Assembly (NCBI RefSeq): GCF_001613405.1
Contig: NZ_BDCH01000002.1
Location: 1-64,000 of the forward strand
DNA from: Nocardia crassostreae
GTDB lineage: Bacteria > Actinomycetota > Actinomycetes > Mycobacteriales > Mycobacteriaceae
Length of the DNA stretch: 64,000 bases
Direction of reading: 5' to 3'
Shown in pieces: positions 56,933 to 64,000 of the stretch. A program made the position numbers and the translations under genes. Every line of letters starts with the position of its first letter. Position 1 is the stretch's first letter. The notes beneath the pieces were generated by a model. That model made no database searches, had not been told where the DNA came from, and saw only the letters and a list, made by a program, of their open reading frames with translations.

Positions 56933-58353
56933 GCCAGCGCCTCCTCGGGAACATCGGTCTTCCAACCGGGTTTGCGGAACTTGAGGAACAGGAACGGAAT
57001 CAGCAGGCCGACAATGCCCATGCCGAGTCCGATCACCAGGATGTAGGTGAGGCTGTTACCGCTGCCGTACTGCGAGGGCGGCACGAACCCGATGAGGAAG
57101 GCCGCCACCGAGGAGACGGTGCCCAGCCCGCACAGCGCGATCAGGGCCGGTGCCCGGTAGCCGCGCGGATGGTCGGGCTGATTGCGGCGCAGGCGAATCG
57201 CGGCGATGAACATGAGCACGTACATGATCAGATAGACCTGCGTGGTGATGACCGACAGGATCCAGTAGGCGCTGGAGACATTGGGGATGAAGGCGTAGAG
57301 CAGCGCCAGCAGGGTGGTCACGACGCCCTGCGCCACCAGCATGTTCTGTTGCACCCCATGCTTGTTCAAGCGGGTGAGCACTGGCGGCAGATAGCCCTCC
57401 GTGCGGCCGATGAGCAGCAGGCCCTTGGACGGCCCGGCCAGCCAGGTGAGCATGCCGCCCAGGGCGGCCGCCACCAGCATGACGCCGAGAATCGGGGTGA
57501 GGAACCCGATGCCGAAGTGATTGAAGAACCCGTCGAAGGCCTGCATGACGCCCGCGGTGAGGGACAGGTTCTGCGAGGGCACCACCCAGCTGATCACCAC
57601 GGCGGGCACGATGAAGATGACCAGCACCAGGGCGACGGCCAGGGCCATGGCCCGCGGGTATTCCTTGCCCGGATCGCGCAGCGAGGACACGTGCACCGCG
57701 TTCATCTCCATGCCCGCATAGGACAGGAAATTGTTGACGATGAGCACCAGGCTGGCCAGCCCGGTCCAGGCCGGGAGCAGATGCGCGGCATCCATCGGCG
57801 CGGCGGGCTCATTGCCCTGGGCGAGGAAGACGAAGCCCAGGATCACCAGCAGCGCACCGGGAATCAGGGTGCCGATGATGAGACCCATACTCGACAGTCC
57901 CGCAACGGTTTTGGTGCCTTGCGAGGAGACGAAGACCGCCGCCCAATAGATGGTGATGATGACGATGGCCACGTACACGCCGTTCGCCGCCAGCGACGGA
58001 TTGATAATGTAGGCGAAAGTGCTTGCCACATACGCCAATAGGCTCGGGTAGTAGAAGATGGTCATGGCGAACTGGCACCACACCGCCAGGAATCCCATCG
58101 GCTGGGAGATGCCCTCCCCCACCCACTTGTAGACCCCGCCCGCCCATCCGGACGCGAGTTCCGCCGCCACGAAGGCCGTCGGCAGCAGGAACAGCAGCGC
58201 GGGCACCAGATACAGGAAGACACAGGCCAATCCGTAGACGGCCATGGTGGGTGAGGCCCGCAGGCTGGCCACCGAACTCGTGGTCATGAGGGCGAGGGTC
58301 ACCCAGGAGATGTAATTGGTGGCCGTCGTCGGCTTGGTCACCGCGCCAGTCAT
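56929..58353 (-). CDS. APC-family amino acid permease (GadC-like), first copy
   Basis: A 474-residue transporter with 12 membrane segments. It starts MTGAVTKPTTATNYISWVTL and shows FVAAELASGWAGGVYKWVGEG, the APC signature. It is similar to the second permease at 60844. Its operon partner is glutaminase upstream. A glutamate-GABA antiporter role is likely from context; a glutamine or other amino acid transporter is possible. Confidence 0.88.
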   Translation of the reverse strand: MTGAVTKPTTATNYISWVTLALMTTSSVASLRASPTMAVYGLACVFLYLVPALLFLLPTAFVAAELASGWAGGVYKWVGEGISQPMGFLAVWCQFAMTIFYYPSLLAYVASTFAYIINPSLAANGVYVAIVIITIYWAAVFVSSQGTKTVAGLSSMGLIIGTLIPGALLVILGFVFLAQGNEPAAPMDAAHLLPAWTGLASLVLIVNNFLSYAGMEMNAVHVSSLRDPGKEYPRAMALAVALVLVIFIVPAVVISWVVPSQNLSLTAGVMQAFDGFFNHFGIGFLTPILGVMLVAAALGGMLTWLAGPSKGLLLIGRTEGYLPPVLTRLNKHGVQQNMLVAQGVVTTLLALLYAFIPNVSSAYWILSVITTQVYLIMYVLMFIAAIRLRRNQPDHPRGYRAPALIALCGLGTVSSVAAFLIGFVPPSQYGSGNSLTYILVIGLGMGIVGLLIPFLFLKFRKPGWKTDVPEEALA

Positions 58354-58412
58354 CACCGGTCCTTTCCGAAGCCGTGCGATACAACTCGAAACGTGCTGGG
58401 CTGAGCCGAGAT

Positions 58413-59324
58413 TCAGAACACCGAGAATTGGCCGACCCGCGCGAAGGTCTCCAGCGCGACCGCGCCCGATACCGAATTGCCTTTGGCGTCCGGCCCCGGC
58501 CCCCAGGCGGCGACCGAGCACTGGCCGGGCACCACGGCCAGCAGCCCGCCGCCCACCCCGCTCTTGACCGGAAGCCCTATGCGATAAGCGAATTCGCCCG
58601 CGCCGTCGTAGGTGCCGCACATGGTCATGAGCGCGGTGATGTGCCGGGCGTCATCGCGCGAGAGCAGGCGCGAGCCGTCGGCGCGCAGGCCGTGACGGGC
58701 GATGAGCAGACCGGCCTTGGCCAGCTCCGCACAGGTGATGCTGAACGAGCACTGCCGGAAGTAGTGGTCGAGGGAGAGATCCACGCTGTTGCGCATATTG
58801 CCGAAGCTCGCCATGAGGTAGGCGGTGGCGCGATTGCGGTCGCCGGTGCGCAACTCCGATTCGGCAATAACGCTGTCCACGTCCAGGACCGGATTGCCGG
58901 TCTCGGCCCGCAACAGCTCACGCAGGGCGGCCACGGCATCTCCGGTATCGGCCAGCAATTGATCAGCGATCACGATGGCGCCGGGGTTGATATAGGGATT
59001 GCGCGGAATGCCGTTCTCCAGTTGGAGCTCGATCAGGTCATTGAAGGCCAGGCCGGAGGGCTCGCGGCGCACCCGTTTCCAGATGTCGGCGTCCTTGCGG
59101 GCGAGTACCAGCGCGAGTGCGAAGGCCTTGGAAATGCTCTCGATGGCAAAGGGAATGTCCACGTCACCACCGGTATAGAGGTTTCCTTCGACGGTGGCGA
59201 CAGCGAATCCGAACTGTTTGGGATCAACCGCGGCAAGGCCGGGAATGTAGTCGGCGACCGCACCCTCCCCAATGTGCGGCGTCGTGGCGGACATCACCTG
59301 CTCTATGACATGCTGATAGTCCAT
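58413..59324 (-). CDS. glsA: Glutaminase
   Basis: Hydrolyses glutamine to glutamate and ammonia. The 303-residue serine-dependent glutaminase has the Ser-x-x-Lys motif in FAIESISKAFALALVL, then NPYINPGAIV, SELRTGDRNRATAYLMASFG and KSGVGGGLLAVVPG. ATG 59324 (MDYQHVIEQV) is preferred to the frame reaching 59384. It is divergent from gadB, sharing the 98-bp promoter gap. Released ammonia takes up protons, which fits an acid-resistance role. Confidence 0.93.
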   Translation of the reverse strand: MDYQHVIEQVMSATTPHIGEGAVADYIPGLAAVDPKQFGFAVATVEGNLYTGGDVDIPFAIESISKAFALALVLARKDADIWKRVRREPSGLAFNDLIELQLENGIPRNPYINPGAIVIADQLLADTGDAVAALRELLRAETGNPVLDVDSVIAESELRTGDRNRATAYLMASFGNMRNSVDLSLDHYFRQCSFSITCAELAKAGLLIARHGLRADGSRLLSRDDARHITALMTMCGTYDGAGEFAYRIGLPVKSGVGGGLLAVVPGQCSVAAWGPGPDAKGNSVSGAVALETFARVGQFSVF

Positions 59325-59338
59325 AGTGCTGAATAGTA

Positions 59339-59373
59339 ACCGTTTAGCAACTATCTCTGGATTACGAAACGGT
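59339..59373. promoter_or_regulatory. Inverted repeat in the glsA/gadB divergent promoter
   Basis: ACCGTTT (59339-59345) and AAACGGT (59367-59373) are separated by 21 nt, close to the middle of the 98-bp gap. A dimeric regulator could bind here and control both directions. The protein is unknown. Confidence 0.45.
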
Positions 59374-59422
59374 AGCTTGCTCAACCAGTTTCGATAGGCA
59401 TGGATCCCGTATTGGAGGCCAT

Positions 59423-60847
59423 ATGACCGGCAATCTGGAGCCCGACGACCTATTCGCCATGCCCGGCATCAAACGCCCGGCGCCACATCGCGGATTCCCG
59501 GAACAAGAGATATTTCCCCAGGTCGCCTACCAGATCGTGCACGACGAACTACTGCTCGACGGCGTATCCCGGATGAACCTCGCGACCTTCTGCACCACCT
59601 GGGTGGACGACCAGGCCCGCCGCCTCATGAACGAATGCCTGGACAAGAACATTGTCGACAAGGACGAATACCCGCAGACCGCCGAACTCGAACAGCGCTG
59701 CGTGCGCATGGTCGCCGATCTGTGGCGCTCCCCCGATGCGGAGCGCACGCTCGGCACCTCCACCACCGGTTCCAGCGAAGCCGCCATGCTGGGCGGGCTC
59801 GCGGCCAAGTTCCGCTGGCGTAAGAACGGCGGCAAGGGCGTGCCCAACTTCGTCTGCGGGCCGGTCCAGGTGTGCTGGGAGAAGTTCGCCCGCTATTTCG
59901 ATGTGGAGATCCGGCAGGTGCCGCTGCGCGGCGACCGGCTCACCATGCACCCCGACGATGTGGCCAAACACTGCGATGAGAACACCATCATGGTGGTGCC
60001 GACCTTCGGGCAGACCTTCACCGGCCTGTTCGAGGATGTCGAGGGCATCAGCAAGGCCCTGGATGCGCTGCAGGCCAAGACCGGTTTGGATATCCCGATC
60101 CATGTGGACGCGGCCAGCGGCGGTTTCCTCGCACCGTTCTGCGCGCCCGAGATCGTGTGGGACTTCCGGCTGCCGCGGGTGAAATCCATCAATGCCTCCG
60201 GGCACAAGACGGGCCTGGCGCCGCTGGGCGCGGGCTGGGCCATCTGGCGCACCGCCGCGGATCTGCCGCAGGAGCTCATCTTCAATGTCGATTATCTCGG
60301 CGGATCCATGGCCACCTTCAATCTCAACTTCTCCCGGCCCGGCGGTCAGGCCATCACCCAGTACTACGACTTCATTCGCTTGGGCCGCACCGGATATCGG
60401 CGCGTGCAGGCGGCCATCTACGCGGCCGGACAGCATCTGGCCAAGGGGCTCACCGAGGTCGGGCCGTTCGAGCTGATCCACGACGCCGATCCGCGCCGGG
60501 GCATTACCGCGGTGTCCTGGCGGCTCTCGGGTAGGGAGAACTTCAACCTCTACGACCTGTCCGATCGGCTGCGCACCCGCGGCTGGCTCATTGCCGCCTA
60601 TCCGCTGCCCGCCGACCGGCAGGACGAGACCATCATGCGGGCGGTGCTGCGGCACGGATTCACCTACGACATGGCCGATCTGCTGCTGGCGGATGTGAAG
60701 CGCAGCATGAAGCTACTGCACGCGCACCCGCTCAAGACCTCGCTCATGCGCGAGGACGCGTGCGGATTCACCCACAATGCGCAGGCCGCGGTGCCCATGC
60801 CCAAGCCGGGCAAGGCGAAATCCACTGCCGGGAAGGCGAAGTCGTGA
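59423..60847 (+). CDS. gadB: Glutamate decarboxylase
   Basis: PLP enzyme that turns glutamate into GABA and CO2, using one proton. The 474 residues hold STTGSSEAAMLGGLA, IHVDAASGGF and the PLP lysine in SINASGHKTGLAPLG (Lys262). N-terminal length and the HGFTYDMADLLLADVKRSM end match the bacterial GadB group. ATG 59423 has GGAGG 6 nt upstream. The stop overlaps the permease start (GTGA). It is the plus-strand arm of the module. Confidence 0.95.
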   Translation: MTGNLEPDDLFAMPGIKRPAPHRGFPEQEIFPQVAYQIVHDELLLDGVSRMNLATFCTTWVDDQARRLMNECLDKNIVDKDEYPQTAELEQRCVRMVADLWRSPDAERTLGTSTTGSSEAAMLGGLAAKFRWRKNGGKGVPNFVCGPVQVCWEKFARYFDVEIRQVPLRGDRLTMHPDDVAKHCDENTIMVVPTFGQTFTGLFEDVEGISKALDALQAKTGLDIPIHVDAASGGFLAPFCAPEIVWDFRLPRVKSINASGHKTGLAPLGAGWAIWRTAADLPQELIFNVDYLGGSMATFNLNFSRPGGQAITQYYDFIRLGRTGYRRVQAAIYAAGQHLAKGLTEVGPFELIHDADPRRGITAVSWRLSGRENFNLYDLSDRLRTRGWLIAAYPLPADRQDETIMRAVLRHGFTYDMADLLLADVKRSMKLLHAHPLKTSLMREDACGFTHNAQAAVPMPKPGKAKSTAGKAKS

Positions 60848-62370
60848 CCGCCACCACCTCGAAGGCCGGGACAGCGACCAAGTACCTGACCGTCTCGGCG
60901 CTTGGATTCACCACGGCCGCATCGATTGTCACCAGTCTGCGCGGTCTGCCCATGATGGCCAAGGAAGAGATGACGATGTTCTTCTACATCGGCTTCTCGA
61001 CCGTCCTGTTCCTGATTCCGGCCGGGCTGGTGGCCGCCGAGCTGGGCAGCATGTACGCTGCCAAGGCCGGTGGTCTCTACGCGTCGATCAGCGGGGCCTT
61101 CGGCAAGCGAGTGGGTTTCGCGATCATCTTCCTGTCCTGGATCCAGGTGATCGTGTTCTATCCGACCGGTATGAGCTTCGCGGCCGCGGGTGTCGCCTTC
61201 GCCTTCGACCGGCCTGATCTCGCTCAAAACCATATCTACGTGGGCATTTTCGCGATCGTCGCGTTCTGGTTGTGCACGGCCGTGGCCTTCGTGAGCAATC
61301 AGTTCGCGCTGAAGGTGACCCGCGCCGGATTCCTCGCGGGCACGGCCCTGCCCGGCATCGTCCTGGTCGCGGTCTTCATCTGGTGGATCTCCACCGGCCA
61401 CTCCATCGGCTGGGAGCACACCACCGACCCGGCCGTGACGGTCGCCGACAACGGGCACGACTCACCCCGCTGGTTCCCCTATATCGCCGGGCTGTCCGGC
61501 CTGTCGTTCCTGGCGGGCATCCTGCTCAACTTCGCGGGCGTGGAATCCCAGGGCGTGCACTCGACCGAGCTGAAGAACCCCGCCAAGGGCTATCCGGCCG
61601 CCATCCTGATCGCGGCCGCCGTGGCCTTCGGCATCTTCACCCTCGGCGCGCTCGCCGTGGCGGGCATCGTCCCCTACGACAAAATCGACCTCAACACAGG
61701 CGTTTTCGATGCCTTCACCTTCGGCTTCACCGATATGATCCACTCCACCTGGCCGGTCCGCATCCTGTCGGCCCTCATCGCCTACGGCGCGCTGTCGGGC
61801 GTGCTGGCCTGGATCCTCGGCCCCAGCCGCGGCGTGCTGACCACCGCGCACGACGGCATGCTCCCGCCGGTCCTGCAGAAGGTGAATTCCCGTGGCGTAC
61901 AGGTGAACATCCTCATCATCCAGGGCGTCATCGTGACCCTACTGTCCTCCATCTACCTCATCATGGACGACGTCAGCTCGGCCTTCTTCCTCATCTCCGC
62001 CATGGCCGTGAGCCTGTACCTGATCATCTACATGTTCATGTACGCCGCCGCCATCCGGCTGCGCTACACCCAGCCCGATCTCCCCCGCGCCTTCAAGATC
62101 CCCGGCGGCACCCCCGGCATGTGGATCTTCGCCGGAATCGGCTTCCTGGCGGTGGCTTTCGCCTTCATCCTGGCCTTCGTCCCGCCCTCCCAACTCCCCA
62201 TCGGCAACAAGGCCACCTACATCGCCCTGGTCGCAGGCGGCGCCATCATCTTCAGCGCCGTCCCCCTGATCATCGAGAAACTGAAGAAGCCCTCCTGGAT
62301 CCCACCCGACGACGTGAAGGCCAAGGCCCTGGGCCCCAGCGCCGACACCTCACATCTGACCACCGGATAG
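60844..62370 (+). CDS. Glutamate:GABA antiporter-like APC permease (GadC-like), second copy
   Basis: A 508-residue APC transporter with 12 membrane segments, starting MTATTSKAGTATKYLTVSAL; it contains AAELGSMYAAKAGGLYASISGAFG and GILLNFAGVESQGVHSTELKNP. The GTG start overlaps the gadB stop, so it is the natural partner of the decarboxylase: glutamate in, GABA out. The C-terminal 45 residues are charged and could act as the pH plug seen in E. coli GadC. A terminator follows. Confidence 0.9.
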   Translation: MTATTSKAGTATKYLTVSALGFTTAASIVTSLRGLPMMAKEEMTMFFYIGFSTVLFLIPAGLVAAELGSMYAAKAGGLYASISGAFGKRVGFAIIFLSWIQVIVFYPTGMSFAAAGVAFAFDRPDLAQNHIYVGIFAIVAFWLCTAVAFVSNQFALKVTRAGFLAGTALPGIVLVAVFIWWISTGHSIGWEHTTDPAVTVADNGHDSPRWFPYIAGLSGLSFLAGILLNFAGVESQGVHSTELKNPAKGYPAAILIAAAVAFGIFTLGALAVAGIVPYDKIDLNTGVFDAFTFGFTDMIHSTWPVRILSALIAYGALSGVLAWILGPSRGVLTTAHDGMLPPVLQKVNSRGVQVNILIIQGVIVTLLSSIYLIMDDVSSAFFLISAMAVSLYLIIYMFMYAAAIRLRYTQPDLPRAFKIPGGTPGMWIFAGIGFLAVAFAFILAFVPPSQLPIGNKATYIALVAGGAIIFSAVPLIIEKLKKPSWIPPDDVKAKALGPSADTSHLTTG

Positions 62371-62382
62371 CGCTCCCCCCGG

Positions 62383-62420
62383 CCGCGCACCCCAGCCATA
62401 CGGGGTGCGCGGTTTCTTCT
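62383..62420 (+). terminator. Rho-independent terminator after the gad operon
   Basis: CCGCGCACCCC pairs perfectly with GGGGTGCGCGG (11 bp, loop of 8 nt) and is followed by TTTCTTCT. Confidence 0.85.
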
Positions 62421-62432
62421 GCCTATGGTCCG

Positions 62433-62445
62433 TAGGCTGCCGGAC
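62433..62445 (+). promoter_or_regulatory. Leaderless promoter of the HIT gene
   Basis: TAGGCT is followed by 7 nt and ATG 62446, identical in layout to the lmeA promoter. Confidence 0.55.
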
Positions 62446-62880
62446 ATGAATCCGTACACGATCTTTTCCGATATCGTCGCCGGTCTCGCGCCTACCAGCA
62501 GGGTGTACGAGGACGAGGACGTGCTGGCGTTCATGGACATTCGGCCCGTGACGCCGGGGCATGTCCTGGTGATTCCCAAGACCCCCGCGCGGAGTCTGGC
62601 GGAACTCGATCCGGCGTTGGGCGGCAAGCTGTTTCAGGTGGGGCAGCGGGTGGCGTCGGCGCTGCGGGAATCCGAGGTCGGGTGCGATGGCGTGAATTTC
62701 TTCCTGGCGGACGGGGTTACCGCGGGGCAGGAGGTCTTTCACGTGCATCTGCATGTGATTCCACGCACCCCGGGGGACGGATTCGGGTTGCGGGCGCGGC
62801 CCACCTCACCGGCGCGCGCCGACCTGGATTACCTGGCGGGATCCATTTCGGGAGCTTTGGGAAGAATCGCCAATCGGTAA
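62446..62880 (+). CDS. HIT-family nucleotide hydrolase
   Basis: A 144-residue histidine-triad protein. It starts MNPYTIFSDIVAGLAPTSRV and ends the catalytic strand with QEVFHVHLHVIPR (HxHxHx). Such proteins cleave the phosphoramidate or AMP-linked bond of nucleotide conjugates. ATG 62446 is preferred to an in-frame ATG at 62425 because TAGGCT lies one leaderless spacing upstream. Natural substrate unknown. Confidence 0.92.
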   Translation: MNPYTIFSDIVAGLAPTSRVYEDEDVLAFMDIRPVTPGHVLVIPKTPARSLAELDPALGGKLFQVGQRVASALRESEVGCDGVNFFLADGVTAGQEVFHVHLHVIPRTPGDGFGLRARPTSPARADLDYLAGSISGALGRIANR

Positions 62881-63012
62881 TAGCGAGAACGCATTACCAT
62901 ATCCGAACCGACTGGTTTGCCAAGGACACGCCAATAACCGAATCTTCCTCGCGGCAGCCACCTCTCGAGTTACGTTGAAATGCGTTCTTGGTGGGCTGAT
63001 GGAGGTGGGGAC

Positions 63013-63972
63013 ATGCGCAGAAGAGTCGTTGCCGCAGCGATTTTCGCAATCGCCGCAAGTTTGCTGAGCCCGGTTCCAGCGTCTCCGCCAACCGCGAGCG
63101 CCGCCCAGGTCCTCCGCGTCGACGACCTCAGCCCCACTCGCTCGGCCCTGTTCATCGACTCCTCCGCCATGGGGCGCACCATCCAGGTCCAGGTGCTGCA
63201 TCCGGCCGGTGGCGGCACCCGCCCCAGCTACTACCTGCTCGACGGGCTGGATCCGGGTGCGGGTCAGAGCACCTGGACCAATGCCACCGATGCCGAACCC
63301 TTCTTCGGCGGCAAGAACGTGAACGTGGTGCTGCCCATGGGCGGGCAGGCCAGCTACTACACCGACTGGATCGCCGACGACCCGCGCTTCGGCCGGTACA
63401 AGTGGGAAACCTTTCTGACACAAGAACTTCCGCCGATCATCGACGGCTACTTCGCCGGTAACGGCGTCAATGCCATCGGCGGGCTGTCCATGGGCGGCAC
63501 CGCGGCTTTCGTTCTCGCCGTCCGGCATCCGAACCTGTACCGCGCCGTGGCCGGATACAGCGCCTGCCCGGACATCACGATCGCCCAGGGCGGCATGATG
63601 TTCTCCATCGCCAACCGCGGCGGCAACCCCTTCAATATGTGGGGCGCCCCCGCGAGTCCGGCCTGGGCCGAACACAATCCGTCGGTGCTGGCCGACCGCC
63701 TGCGCGGCAAGACCCTCTACCTCTCCACCGGAACCGGCCTGCCCGGTCCCCACGAGCTGGAGATCAAACCCCAACTGCCCGAGAACATCTTCTTCGGCGG
63801 CCCCATCGAATTCGGCGTCAATGCCTGCGTCACCGCCTTCGAACAGCGACTGCGCGAACTCGGCATCCCGGCCCGCATCGACTACAGCGCGGTGGGCACG
63901 CACTCCTGGTCCTATTGGCAGGACACCCTGCACGAATCCTGGCCGACCATTGGCGGCGCGATCGGCGCGTGA
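63013..63972 (+). CDS. Secreted mycolyltransferase-like esterase (antigen 85 family)
   Basis: A 319-residue secreted alpha/beta hydrolase. A signal peptide (MRRRVVAAAIFAIAASLLSP...ASAA, cut near residue 30) is followed by the Ag85-like core: SYYLLDGLDPGAGQSTW, MGGQASYYTDW, the nucleophile GGLSMGGTAAF and the catalytic His in GTHSWSYW. The substrate may be trehalose monomycolate, but an esterase role is possible. GGAGGTGG precedes the ATG. 62881-63012 and 63973-64000 show no gene. Confidence 0.9.
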   Translation: MRRRVVAAAIFAIAASLLSPVPASPPTASAAQVLRVDDLSPTRSALFIDSSAMGRTIQVQVLHPAGGGTRPSYYLLDGLDPGAGQSTWTNATDAEPFFGGKNVNVVLPMGGQASYYTDWIADDPRFGRYKWETFLTQELPPIIDGYFAGNGVNAIGGLSMGGTAAFVLAVRHPNLYRAVAGYSACPDITIAQGGMMFSIANRGGNPFNMWGAPASPAWAEHNPSVLADRLRGKTLYLSTGTGLPGPHELEIKPQLPENIFFGGPIEFGVNACVTAFEQRLRELGIPARIDYSAVGTHSWSYWQDTLHESWPTIGGAIGA

Positions 63973-64000
63973 GCGCCGATCGCGTTCCGAAGCCGATCAA

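Overview
This is a high-GC actinobacterial chromosome segment, most likely from Nocardia or a close relative in the Mycobacteriales. It encodes mycothiol synthase, an antigen-85-like mycolyltransferase relative, LmeA-, CysA2- and nitrobindin-like proteins, and many genes begin directly at a -10 box. As I recall the Mycobacterium tuberculosis map, the gene order matches the Rv0787A-Rv0820 interval (purS-purQ ... pepC ... purL ... purF ... purM, DUF3073, YgfZ, ADC lyase, nitrobindin, DUF1416, cysA2, thioredoxin, lmeA, glnR, mshD, pst).

Layout. 1-6000: high-affinity phosphate operon pstSCAB (- strand) with a PHO-box-like direct repeat upstream, then mshD and a glnR regulator carrying an apparent -1 frameshift. 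6200-10400: lmeA and a thioredoxin, then a sulfur operon (DUF4395, CysA2 sulfurtransferase, DUF1416) behind a leaderless polycysteine leader peptide, then a 31-residue membrane peptide and nitrobindin. 10400-18900: MarR regulator, Uma2 nuclease, a structured intergenic element, cytochrome bd operon cydABDC and aminodeoxychorismate lyase. 19000-22400: YgfZ, MOSC, Ser/Lys-type asparaginase, DUF3073. 22500-36900: purM and purF, separated by two tandem, divergent copies of a peptide ABC transporter operon. Copy 1 has a frameshifted permease gene and copy 2 has an amber codon inside its fused ATPase gene. 36900-49800: YhgE-like membrane protein, SCP2-like protein, CPBP protease, membrane alpha/beta hydrolase, YiaA, purL, GT87 mannosyltransferase, M18 aminopeptidase, MarR plus a cytosolic AmiC-like ligand-binding protein, purQ and purS. 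49900-52700: MBL hydrolase and a small accessory patch (a broken gene, a hypothetical, an HTH/DUF5753-DUF397 pair). 52700-62400: MMPL transporter, M20 dipeptidase, and a glutaminase / glutamate decarboxylase / two-antiporter module. 62400-64000: HIT protein and a secreted mycolyltransferase-like esterase.

How the genes work together. Five purine-pathway genes (purF, purM, purL, purQ, purS) are spread through the window. The glutaminase, decarboxylase and antiporters form a plausible glutamine/GABA acid-resistance unit around one divergent promoter carrying an inverted repeat. The sulfur operon looks controlled by translation of a Cys-rich peptide. No tRNA, rRNA, CRISPR array, insertion sequence or prophage was seen. 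Several conserved genes carry single-base losses or stops; I cannot tell real decay from assembly error.
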